Part shown: one piece after another, positions 45,666 through 55,888 of the stretch | Layout of the letters: each line of letters begins with the position of its first letter | How positions within the stretch are numbered: the first letter of the stretch is position 1 | Assembly: GCA_907164885.2 (NCBI GenBank) | Contig: OU015492.1 | Coordinates: 196,177,960-196,241,959 of the forward strand | Reading direction: 5' to 3' | Source: Dolomedes plantarius | Lineage: Eukaryota > Arthropoda > Arachnida > Araneae > Dolomedidae | DNA: 64,000 nucleotides | The notes under the pieces: generated by a model | The model's input: the letters and a program-made list of their open reading frames with translations, nothing else | What the model was told of the DNA's origin: nothing | Databases searched by the model: none | Program-made: the position numbers and the translations under genes

Positions 45666-46356
45666 ATATGAATTGTCCCAGAGAAAATAAGAAAAAAGTA
45701 TTCCGACAGACTGAAACAGTAAATATTAAAAAAAAGAGAACGCTGTGTATTTTACTTGAATATATGGTGGCTAAAATATTTTGCTTCAAAAGCTCCATAT
45801 TATGTTAAAGGTAGTTATAAATACTTATTAAAACTTCAATGTTATTATTTTATGGTAAAACTGTATAGACCATCTGCGATTTCAGATCATTGTATCAAAC
45901 ATAAGTTAAAGAAAAGTCATTTCCCGAATTTAATTAATTCTCGTGTATTAAAACCGTTTTGGACGGTACACGCAATAAGAGTTCTTGGACGTTTCAGAGG
46001 TTTTTTTGAGGTAGTCATGAGAAAGATAGCATAAATGTGTTTATTGGAAGATCACACTTTTTTTGCTATCAACATTATCCACGTGGATAGTTACATGATA
46101 ATTCCATGAGCCACGAGACATATATCGAAGACTATATTATATTTGATCTGAACTACGAGAAAGTCTTTTATTATAAGAATATGGCTTTTGAGAAAGTTTC
46201 AGTCGGGAAGCACTACTGGGCTTAAAGCATTAAAAACGGCGTTATTATTGTTTTTCGGTGGAGCTGTTTGACTGAGATAATTTCACACCATCTTTACCTC
46301 GATACTTAGTAGTTTAGATTTTGATTCGGGACAAAAGGTCCTTGTCTGAACGAGCT

Positions 46357-46820
46357 CGAATTATAGATTGCTAATTTTGATCCTAATTTTCCCCAATTAA
46401 CGCAAATTTTAGCCGTGCACACGATTTCTTTTATTATTGGATTTTAACTCTGAACCACAATTTAGATTTTGCAACATGGCTTTTAGACGACTAGCCTTCA
46501 AGGACCCTGGTTAACTCGGTTATCTCAAATGCAAAAAAAGTTTAATTTTATTAAATTACCTATTTTAAAATTTAAGACAGGATTTTTTCAGTAAAATGAT
46601 TCAATTATGTGGGCATTCATGCGACAGAAAAAGTTGTTCGTGAAAAAAATGAGTTTTCACAAAAAGGGAGGCCTAATACCAAACTATTGTTTGGTATTAG
46701 GCCCCATTTGGTCATGTTCAGAAACATGAACCAAAAGCCTTAGGTCAAACTCTAGTATCTCTCTATATCTTGATATAATTGCATATAAGGAAATGAGACA
46801 ATTATAATTTAGGTTCTGGT
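46357..46820. other. Unassigned sequence containing a perfect 15-bp hairpin at 46670-46703
   Basis: GGCCTAATACCAAAC pairs with GTTTGGTATTAGGCC around the loop TATT. Size and loop match the hairpins at 5919 and 6179, although the sequence differs. Confidence 0.8.
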
Positions 46821-46930
46821 TGGTTGGGGTTTTATGGCGCAAGGTCCAAAATAGGACATAAAGAGCCAAACACAAGACAGAGGCGGGAAAATAGTTTATA
46901 GAAAACCGCTTGACACGAACCAACGACAGA
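46821..46930. repeat. Possible SINE/LINE fragment
   Basis: GGTTGGTTGGGGTTTTATGG followed by CGCAAGGTCC resembles the TTATGGCGCAAG-type blocks that recur in arthropod and mollusc repeats. No other copy occurs in the window, so ends cannot be set. Confidence 0.25.
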
Positions 46931-47928
46931 AATTACAGGTACGAAAGCAACACCATTTCTTAATAAAATGACATAAAAGAGTGTAAAACAGGTATAAAAA
47001 AGTAGTAAAAATGAAGTGTAAACGTTATAAAAATATATATATAAGTTAATGATGCATAAAAGTGATAAAAACTATGATATATAAAAATTTATAAAATGTT
47101 TAGATGAGATGAATGGTTACATAAATAATGAAAAGTGCAAAAATTTTAACAATAAAATCAATCAGAAAAGCATATAATTTAGGAAACGGTTTTTGTTATT
47201 ACTGTATAACATAAAACAAAATCTAGGATGATTCATAGAAAGCTTTTTCATTTATTTATCTTTTAAATGGTATATTTTCTTTATAAAGTAACACGAAACG
47301 AAAAGAAAATTTAACTTCATGTATCATTTTGTCTGCGTCTATTAAAATGAAATAAATGACTGAACTCTTGCTTGATCACTTGTTAGAAAAATTAATGTAC
47401 TCAACATGAAAAGGAATTGAATGAGAAATGTAAATACATTACGCCCCTCGTGCATGGTCGGCTCCTTTCAACAGCTATTGCTATTCAGGCATATCGATGA
47501 AATTTATCGTCTACGATCTCACTACGATAATCAACGTGATGATAAATGAAAGCAGATTTAGAAAGTAACTACGCCATTTATATTGTGGATATACTTCTTT
47601 TAAATACTGGTTTTTTAAAATATAGCCAAAACTGAGTTAGGTTTCCATTTGGAAGAAATATTTTATAACTTTAGAAAAATACAAAACATTTATGAACGCA
47701 TTTCCTAGACTTCAGGAAAAAATTTTCTGCTAAAATTAAAATCAAATTTCTGAGAATAGTTATTTCAGAGTTTAATCACAATTAATAAATCGTACTTTCT
47801 CATGAAATTTTTTGTCGCAGATTTTCACTAATACGCATTCATGCAGGAGAATGTAAAAAAAAAAATACTGCTTGTATAAGAAAACAGTTATCGGAAATAA
47901 GCACGTTAACCTATATCTTAACAGCAAA
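46931..47928. other. No recognised feature
   Basis: AT-rich sequence without open frames or repeats that I can define. Confidence 0.4.
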
Positions 47929-47932
47929 AGAA

Positions 47933-48489
47933 TGTGGCGTCACTGTAAGGCTGATAAACTCTCTGAGGCATTTTGAAGAAATTTCACAACTATTGATCCA
48001 TACCAAAGAAAGACAGAGTTCTAATTGAAAGCGAAAGCCAAATTTTTAAAACAAAAACATAACAAGTAGATTTATTTACAAAAAGAATTAAACGTTAAAC
48101 ACTTCCGACATAATCCCTTAATTTACGTGCAGATTCACAAATACACGCTCCAGGGCCCATTCTCGGCCCAACAACACAGGAGCCTAGCAAAAACACGTCT
48201 AACCCGCTCGGATTTTATACAGCGTCTCTCTTCAATGTCTGGATTTTCAGAAGGGGTGGAGGGGCCCGGCAGACTATCGGCTGACAGGTCTTTTTAGACG
48301 CCGAACTTTACTACACTGCAGAACGTCAAGATGACAGCTTTAGTGGCTGCATCTGTAAGGGAAACGGTTTTTAATCCCCCCACGTGTTCCGAACTGGTGG
48401 AACCGAACAACACATTCTTTAAAAAACACGCAGCTGTGTTTCAGCCCTTGTGGGGTCCCGAAAAAAAACCATATTTCCAGTACGCTACA
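47933..48489 (-). mobile_element. Solo LTR
   Basis: The 557-bp unit reads TGTAGCGTACTGG to GTGACGCCACA on the minus strand, with 8-bp similar ends TGTAGCGT/TGTGGCGT. A perfect 4-bp target duplication AGAA lies at 47929-47932 and 48490-48493. A minus-strand TATAAAA (48213-48219) and AATAAA (48071-48076) give a U3-R-U5 arrangement. It is GC-richer than its flanks. No internal sequence remains, so it arose by LTR-LTR recombination. Confidence 0.85.
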
Positions 48490-48493
48490 AGAA

Positions 48494-48842
48494 TGATTTG
48501 AGACTTTTAGTTCCGAAGGTAAAAATGCAATGAAAACTTGGGGATGTGAAAATATCTACATATTCATACGCAACATTTAGGTTCATTTATACACTACTCA
48601 GAAAAGAGCTTAATACCTTTTCAATGGTAAGATCAAAAAGTAAGTAAATTACTTTCGAAATAACGAAAAAGGTATAAAATAAAAATTAGATCTCATAGGT
48701 CATCATTCAGTACTTTTTCAGATTTAGCACCAAGAAAGGCTTCAATACTAATCACCTGTAAAACTGCAAATAAAATTCGCAGGTCGCCAGACCTGGTGAA
48801 AATTTCAAAAACGGGTAAAACAAACCATGTATAGAAACAGTT
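48494..48842. other. No recognised feature
   Basis: AT-rich sequence between the solo LTR and the SINE. Confidence 0.4.
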
Positions 48843-48951
48843 ACATGCATAGAACTAGTGGTTAACGCGCTGGAATTTGGTACTGAGGGTGCTCGGTTAT
48901 GACAAGCGCTACTGAATGCTTTCGTGTCTACGCTGGATTTGGGCAGTATAA

Positions 48952-49307
48952 GGGCCTCTTCATGTAGAATCCGTCAGCCTTAGCGTTTCTCGTATTGACA
49001 TATTTTAAACCAGTCACAGGCCTTAACAATTTCGTGGCTAATCATTTGGAGGTTTGTAATTTGTTAAATATATTTCTATACGAGTAAGGACCTGTTCACA
49101 TAGGAGTCCGTTGCGTTGCGTTAAGGAAAAGATGAAGTTGAGAAAATAAACCAATAATAGGCTTTAAAAATTTCATTGTTAATCGTTTGGAGGCATATGA
49201 TTGGTTTATTTTCGTCTCAACGTCATCTTTTCCTTAACGCAACGCAACGGACTCCTATGTGAACAGGCCCTAAAGCTGACGCTGACGGATTCTATGGGAA
49301 CAAACCC
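48952..49307. mobile_element. PIF/Harbinger-type MITE, copy 5, interrupted
   Basis: Outer element with ends GGGCCTCTTCATGTAGAATC and GATTCTATGGGAACAAACCC and TAA duplications at 48949-48951 and 49308-49310. It belongs to the same subtype as 1719-1886. Copy 6 inserted into it at TAA (49085-49087). Confidence 0.88.
49088..49270. mobile_element. PIF/Harbinger-type MITE, copy 6, nested in copy 5
   Basis: A 183-bp element, ends GGACCTGTTCACATAGGAGT and ACTCCTATGTGAACAGGCCC, with TAA at 49085-49087 and 49271-49273. It shares the GCGTTGCGTTAAGGAAAAGA subterminal block with 5986-6175. Confidence 0.9.
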
Positions 49308-49613
49308 TAAATATATAGGCCGAAAAGTCCCTCCGTAAGGTTTGTAGGGGTGGGAGTAGTTCACGTGTTCCCGAAATATTGCTTCTGGGGTCGAGGAAGG
49401 GTTGCTTGGTCTAAACTAAGGTGACACCAGCGCAGCGGGTGAAATTGGTTCACCTATGCGGTGTTTCCATTACAAGCAACTAACAATTTCGCTGTGGAAA
49501 ATGGGTAAATGTTGATAGAGAAATTCCTGCCACATTGGAAGAAAAAAAAATGTAAGGAAGTTAATCGGAGCTGGAATAAAAAAAAAATATTAATTTAGGG
49601 CAAACATTTCCTA

Positions 49614-50355
49614 TCTATATATATATAAAACAGTTCCGTAACTGACTGACTGACTGACTGATCGACTGACTGACTGACATATAACGCACAGACCAAACCG
49701 CTTGACCTAGAGGGCTGAAATTTTGCATGGCGATACTTCTTATAGTGTTAGGGGTGCTCTGAAGATTTTTGAAAAATTCTTCTTAGATTTTTTAAAAATA
49801 AATTTTTTAAGTTGTTTTTGTAACATTCTTTAAAGTTTGCATTTAAAATAATAATTTGAGGGTTATAAAATTTATATCACGAGAAAGATCATTAAAAATT
49901 TCTTTAAAATGAAATCTTTTTCGAATCTTTACCTCCAATTTCTGAATTTTAGTGAATTTTTAAAGATTAATTTTTAGAATTTAATTTATCAAATGCTGAT
50001 CACGTGGTTTCTTTTCTTTTTGTGATACTTTAAATTAATTTTGGATCACGTGCACAACAACGAAACAAATTGACAAAAATATTAAAATACGGTAAAAGAT
50101 AAAATTTAACCACTAGACTAATTGAGATGGAAGTTTTTTTAAGAATTTAATTCAAATTAATATGTTTTATGGATACAAATTAATTGCGTACATTGACCGT
50201 TGTATTTAATTTGAATATTTTCTTCTATATTATTTTCTCTATAAAATTATCCGTTACGATTAATTATAAATATATTTTTTTGGCATTAATTGCATACTTT
50301 GACCGTTGTATTTAATTTGAATGTACTCCGCTGCGAAGCACGGGTATTCAGCTAG
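49614..50355 (+). mobile_element. Helitron-like repeat, family A, copy 4
   Basis: Starts TCTATATATATATAAAACAG after A and ends TATTCAGCTAG before T. GCGAAGCACGGG near the end completes the best hairpin in the family (CCG...GAAG...CGG). 742 bp, more diverged than copies 2 and 3. Confidence 0.65.
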
Positions 50356-50356
50356 T

Positions 50357-51506
50357 ATATATATAAAACTGCATTATTTATTATTAAAAAACTATGCAAT
50401 TTTTATCCCGTCTTAACCATTTTAATTCTAATATAAAGTATACTTTCATAAAATACAGGCAACTACTTTATAGGGCAATCCTCATTATATATTACCACTG
50501 CTTTTTCTCTGACTATATTAAAAGACGTTCAATTACATACAGTAGGAAAGAATGTGTGCCGAGGAGGACGTTATAAGGCTTATTGTAAAATATTTTTATT
50601 TTTAAATAATTTTAAAAGAAAATATCCTGTAAATACATAATAGTTAACAGCAATCTTGACACGAGTTTAATGTCCTAAGAGATAAAATACTTACCACAGC
50701 TAAGCATTGGGAACTAGAATTATTTATTAAAGGAAAAAATGACTTTAATTATTTTGATATGCTTTCAAAATCAAGTCATAAATGTAGAAAATTTACTCGA
50801 TCCCAAAATTCCTTTTCGTTATTTTTCCTTTGACTCGATATCAAATGAGAATCTTTATCAATTAATCATACACATTATTAAAAATCTGGCGAAGTTTTAA
50901 ACATTTTTACTGAATCTTTCCATACGTAAGTAGAAAGATTTTCTTTCATTATGTCCCCTGCTACTGATATGTTTTTTTTCCCATCTCCCTAAAACCAGAG
51001 TCATTAAATTAATTATGCCATTAATATTTTAAATTAGGATCAGAGTTGCGTGTGTTTGACATAATACGCATTACTCATCTTCCATCCAAATTCTTGAAAC
51101 GGAAGATAATGGAATGCTTTCAAAAAATTTTTTTTGATTTTCTAGTTTGTCTTGCATTATCATCAGTCCCTTGCATATGCATAAAGGGATTATTATAGGG
51201 TATACGCAGGTCTGCGTTAATAATTTAGCGTATTTTTATTGGTTGAAGACCTTAATTATATTACAAATATTGTTTCAGAGTTCTCAGTTTTTTATAAAGC
51301 CTTGGAGTATGAAATAATCTCTACTCGAGTAAAGTTTAGAAGTTGGGTTTTCTCTTACTTAGATAATAGTGAAACAGAGTGAGAGTTTACCTAGAAAAAT
51401 AGCAAATTTAATTCTTAAGAAGATAACTTTAGTTCCAGATAACTTTTGCCACACAACATTTTTAGTGAATTCATATCATCTAGGGAATAAATGTTATTTA
51501 TAAAAC
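50357..51506. other. AT-rich stretch with no recognised feature
   Basis: One 60-codon open frame at 50394-50576 has no domain. Nothing else is recognised. Confidence 0.45.
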
Positions 51507-51507
51507 A

Positions 51508-51987
51508 CTAGCGGCCCGTCCCGACTTTGTCCGGGTTGAACAAAATATTATACCAATAAATTTCCAGTTGATAGCCAATAAATTGTAAATCTTTTTTTAC
51601 CTTAATAATAACCTAAATAATACCTTAAATTAATTTTATGTTAGTTAATAATTAAAATAAATTTTTTAAAAGAAAAAGGCGTGCCGGAGAACGGCTAGGT
51701 TGGAACCGCTAGCGTCAGAACAGAAGCCCACCGCGATAGCACCACGATAAGGATCGTTGAAATCTTCGGAACAAAAAGCGGTAGAAGACAGTAGCGCAAA
51801 CAATGGAGATTGTTAGGATTAAGCCCCTAACTTTATTTCTACTGATCAGATATACATAATATATAGCCTATGACCATCTGGAATAATGTACCTTTCAATC
51901 AGTGAAAGAATTTTTCAAATAGGTACAGTGGTTCTGAAGATTACCCTCCACGTACAAAATCGCTCTCTCTTTATATATAAGTATAGA
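51508..51987 (-). mobile_element. Helitron-like repeat, family C, copy 1
   Basis: On the minus strand it starts TCTATACTTATATATAAAGA and ends GACGGGCCGCTAG before T, with CCCGGACAAAGTCGGG as a terminal hairpin. The middle (51675-51760) reads like a decayed tRNA module on the minus strand. No coding sequence. Confidence 0.55.
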
Positions 51988-52259
51988 TAGCACCACGCTA
52001 AGGATCGTTGTTAAGACTTCAGCACAAAAAGCAGTAGAGGACAGTAGCGGTAACAATGGAGATTGTTAGGATTAAGCCCCTAACTTTATTTCTACTGATC
52101 AGATATACATAATATATAGCCTAAAGATATACATAATATATAGACATATCCATCTGGAATAATGTACCTTTCAAACTGTGAAAGAATTTTTCAAATAGGT
52201 ACAGTGGATCTGAAGATTACCCTCCACGTACAAAATCGCTCTCTCTTTATATATAAGTA
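51988..52259 (-). mobile_element. Helitron-like repeat, family C, copy 2, partial
   Basis: Repeats the TAGCACCACGCTAAGGATCG to CTCTCTCTTTATATATAAGT part of copy 1 immediately next to it, with an extra tandem GATATACATAATATATAG. Its start abuts the CTAG end of copy 3 head to tail. Confidence 0.6.
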
Positions 52260-53097
52260 CTAGCGGCCCGTCCCGACTTTGTCCGGGTTGAACAAAATAT
52301 TATACCAATAAATTTCCAGTTGATAGCCAATAAATTGTAAATCTTTTTTTACCTTAAATGTCCAATAAAAAGCGTAGTTACAAATGTAGTTTTCTTCAAT
52401 AAACCCTTTAACGTTGCCAGTTTCAAAAATCCTTTTTGTATTTATCAATACCTCCTCTACTTGAATCTTAAAAATATTAAACCTTTTCCTTACGGGGTGG
52501 GATAGCATATATCCGAAGCACATACTCTCGAAAAATACGGTGTGATGTCGGCAGAGATATAGTCTCGAATTCCACTTCGTTGTGACTTTCCTAACGTCTT
52601 TGCCCCCAAAGAACAATTGGGTGACATTCTGGGAACGGAGGGTCAATCTTGCCGAAAAGGACTGAATAATAATCTTTTGCCGTTCTAGCTAGAGGCTATT
52701 TCTTTTCAGGCGAGAGACATCAGAAGGGCGGTTCACCCGCGTTTCATCTATTTTCAGCCTTTTGAGAGATGAAAGAGACACGGAGTGTCGATGAACTACT
52801 ATTGAAATTCTTCTTCAATAGTAAGAAAGCAATAAGAAAGCAATTAACCACTCTTTCCCCTGACCTCCCACGCTGAATGTCCCCCACGTAAAATGGGGAT
52901 AGGAAGTAGATAACATTTTCCCGTTGTAAAGAGTGATTTCGAAAAACGGACCCCGTAAGCTAAAGGGTGTTGCTATGGTTACTTGACTGCGGTTGACAAA
53001 GGAAAAGATGTAAGGTACATTTTAATGTACAAAAGTTGTACATTACCCTCCACATACAAAATCTGCTCTCTCTCTCTCTTTGTATATTATTATAGAA
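52260..53097 (-). mobile_element. Helitron-like repeat, family C, copy 3, long form
   Basis: Begins with the same CTAGCGGCCCGTCCCGACTT as copy 1 and ends with ACCCTCCACATACAAAATCT and CTCTCTCTCT. The interior differs from copy 1 and includes a 128-codon minus-strand open frame (52260-52646) that contains the terminal repeat itself and shows no domain, so it is not taken as a gene. Confidence 0.5.
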
Positions 53098-53904
53098 GCA
53101 TAGATACACATTGGTATCCCAAAATTAGAATAAGAGATGAAATAAAAATGCAAAAATAAAAAAGGATTTTAAGTAAAGAATTTTTTAAAATTATTTTAAG
53201 CACCTAAAATAATATTCAAATTAATATTACGTTATTTATTAATTAAAGTTAATTTTTTAAAAGAGATGTGCTTGAGACCGTAGTTTTATTCAAAAATAAA
53301 AAAGGATTTTAATTAAAGAATGTATTTTTAATTATTTTAAGCACCTAAAATAGTTTTCAAATTAATATTACGTTAGATATTAATTAAAGTTAATTTTTTA
53401 AAAGAGAGAGGTTAAGAGATGAAATAAAAATACAAAAATATAAAAAAGAATTTTAAGTAAAGAATGTTTTTTTTTTAAATATTAAAATTTTTTTCAAATA
53501 ATATTCCTAAAATAATATTCAAATTAATATTACGTTAGTAAATAATTAAGGTTAATTTTTTAAAAGAAAAAGGAGTGCCGGAGAACGGCTAGTTTCGAAC
53601 CGCTAACGTCAGAACAGAAGCCCACCGCGATAGCACCACGCTAAGGATCCTTCGAGTCTTCGTCAGAAAAAGCGGTAGAGGACAGTAGCGGTAACAATGT
53701 AAATTATTCGGATTAAGCCCCTAACTTTATTTCTACTGATCAGATATACATAATATATAGCCTAAAGATATACATAATATATAGACATATCCATCTGGAA
53801 TAATGTACCTTTCAAACAGTGAAATAATTTTTCAAATAGGTGCAGTGGTTCTGGAGATTACCCTCCACGTACAAAATCGCTCTCTCTTTATATATAAGTA
53901 TAGA
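53098..53904 (-). repeat. Family C copy 4 with three ~115-140-bp tandem units
   Basis: Units at about 53150-53270, 53290-53405 and 53430-53570 each carry AAAAAGGATTTTAA, AAATTAATATTACGTTA and AAAGTTAATTTTTTAAAAGA. The last runs into GTGCCGGAGAACGGCTAG and the family C 5' part (53624-53904), which ends TATATATAAGTATAGA before T. Confidence 0.65.
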
Positions 53905-54154
53905 TAGATTTGAAGAAAAGTATGTTTAGATATTTAAAGTAAATTAAAAGTCTCTTTGATGAAAGTAAAGCTAAGATAAACATTATATTATTTTTGAAAT
54001 GTACCTTACAGAGAATTTTAAAAGTTGTTTGCGTTATGTAACTCTAAAAGCTATACAACCTGTGTTGAATTGGATATTGTATTCTTTTGAAAATTTTATG
54101 TTTCGTACTCCTGAGGCCTAGTTCCACAGTAAGTACTCCAATAAAGAAACATAT

Positions 54155-55888
54155 GAGATTTTGTGCAAAAGAGTGACTTAAAGCTTTTATTCAGCAACTG
54201 TCTACAACAGTATCAAAGCACAGAAAGTAAAACTTACAGCACGAGTTTAAAAGTGAAGCACCATAAGACCTAGTAAAGAGATACTAGCAGAGAATGAATG
54301 AGATGAAATTAACAGATAAGGCATTGAGAGAATTATTTTTACCTCTAATTTACAGTAAGTAAAATACAGTTTGGATTCTTGAACAAGACAAGTGGCTATA
54401 ATTTAAATTGATTAACTCATAAATCTTTTAAGGATCTTTTAAGAAACATAGGAGATTTTGTGCATAAGAGTGACTTAAAGCTTTTATTCAGCAACTGTCT
54501 ACAGCAGTATCAAAGCACAGAAAGTAAAACTTACATCACGAGTTTAAAAATGAAGCACCATAAGACCTAGTAAAGAGATACTAGCAGGGAATGAATGAGA
54601 TGAAATTAACAGATAAGGCATTGAGAGAATTATTTTTACCTCTAATTTACAGTAAATAAAAAAAAGTTTTGGATTCTTGAACAAGATAAGTGGCTATAAT
54701 TTAAATTGATTATCTGATAAATCTTTTAAGGATCTTTTAAGAAACATAGGAGATTTTGTGCATAAGAGTGACTTAAAGCTTTTATTCAGAAACTGCCTAT
54801 ATCAGTATCAAAGCATAGAAAGTAAAATTTACAGAACGAGTTTAAAAGTGAAGCCCCATAAGACCTAGTAAAGAGATACTACCAGGGAATGAATGGGATG
54901 AAATTAACAGATAAGGCATTGAGAGAATTATTTTGACCTCTAATTTACAGTAAATAAAAAAAAAGTTTTGGATTCTTGAACAAGACAAGTGGCTATAATT
55001 TAAATTGATTAACTGATAAATCTTTTAAGGATCTTTTAAGAAACAGGAGATTTTGTGCAAAAGCGTGACTTAAATCTTTTATTCAGCAACTGTCTACAGC
55101 AGTATCAAAGCACAGAAAGTAAAACGTACAGCACGAGTTTAAAAGTGAAGCACCATAAGACCTAGTAAAGAGATACTAGCAGGGAATGAATGAGATGAAA
55201 TTAACAGATAAGGCATTGAGAGAACTATTTTTACCTCTAATTTACAGTAAATAAAACACAGTTTGGATTCTTGAACAAGACAAGTGGCTATAATTTAAAT
55301 TGATTAACTGATAAATCTTTTAAGGATCTTTTAAGAAACATAGGAGATTTTGTGCATGAGAGTGACTTAAAGCTTTTATTCAGAAACTGCCTATATCAGT
55401 ATCAAAGCATAGAAAGTAAAATTTACAGCTCGAGTTTAAAAGTGAAGCCCCATAAGACCTAGTACACAGATACTACCAGGGATTTACATACTAATTTTAA
55501 TTGAAGGTATCATCTCATCTTACTGTCAAACTGAGATGGAACTTTATGTACAAGTTAGGCATTATCATCTCAGAAGACTTAATCTTGTAAGTTTATCGGG
55601 GAGATCAGATGAGTACGCGTGAAAATTCATTCTCGAAGGAGCCTTGATCTATTTAAGACAACAGAAAATTTAATTTTGTTGCGTTTGCATTTCTCTTTTA
55701 GAGTAAAAGCTGGAGATTTAGAAGTTAAAGCTATGAGAATTTTTCTGATAACTAAGTGAGGATAATAATGAGATGAAATTAACTCATAAGCATTAAGAGA
55801 ATTATTTTTACCTCTAATTTACAGTAAATAAAGCAGTTTGGAATCTTGCACAAGACACGTGGCTATAATTTAAATTATTTAACTGATA
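54155..55888. repeat. Tandem array, ~297-bp period, five units plus a remnant
   Basis: Units start GAGATTTTGTGC at 54155, 54452, 54750, 55047 and 55344, so the period is 297-298 bp. Units 3 and 5 share variants (CAGAAACTGCCTATATCAG, GCATAGAAAG, GAAGCCCC) that units 1, 2 and 4 lack, giving an A-A-B-A-B order. The fifth is cut at about 55480. A lone diverged piece lies at about 55770-55888. Confidence 0.92.

Larger units (their letters stand above)
44013..46356. repeat. Large inverted repeat, possibly a long-TIR transposon relic
   Basis: Arms at about 44014-44441 and 45930-46356 (~428 bp each) are inverted copies with scattered differences, meeting the outside at GAGCTCGTTCAGACAAGGAC and its complement. 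The 1.49-kb spacer holds a 95-bp foldback (44696-44790) and a perfect hairpin (45613-45665). No target duplication is obvious and no transposase remains. It could be a non-autonomous transposon with long ends or an inverted duplication. Confidence 0.7.
48843..49480 (+). mobile_element. tRNA-derived SINE interrupted by a MITE
   Basis: The head AACTAGTGGTTAACGCGCTG and B-box-like GGTTATGACAAG begin the unit, and TTTCGTGTCTACGCTGGATT parallels TTCGTGTCTAGATCGGATAT of the SINE at 32926. It is split at TAA by the MITE 48952-49307 and resumes at 49311 with GGCCGAAAAGTCCCT. The 3' boundary is approximate. Confidence 0.6.

Noticed and set aside
52260..52646. 128-codon minus-strand open frame
   Set aside because: It runs into the CTAG terminal sequence of a repeat and shows no domain; copy 1 of the same repeat lacks it.
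53580..53660. Functional tRNA gene
   Set aside because: A- and B-box-like motifs exist but no complete cloverleaf could be traced, and the segment recurs inside a repeat.
54155..55888. CRISPR-like array
   Set aside because: Units are ~297 bp and contiguous without spacers, in eukaryotic DNA; it is a tandem satellite.
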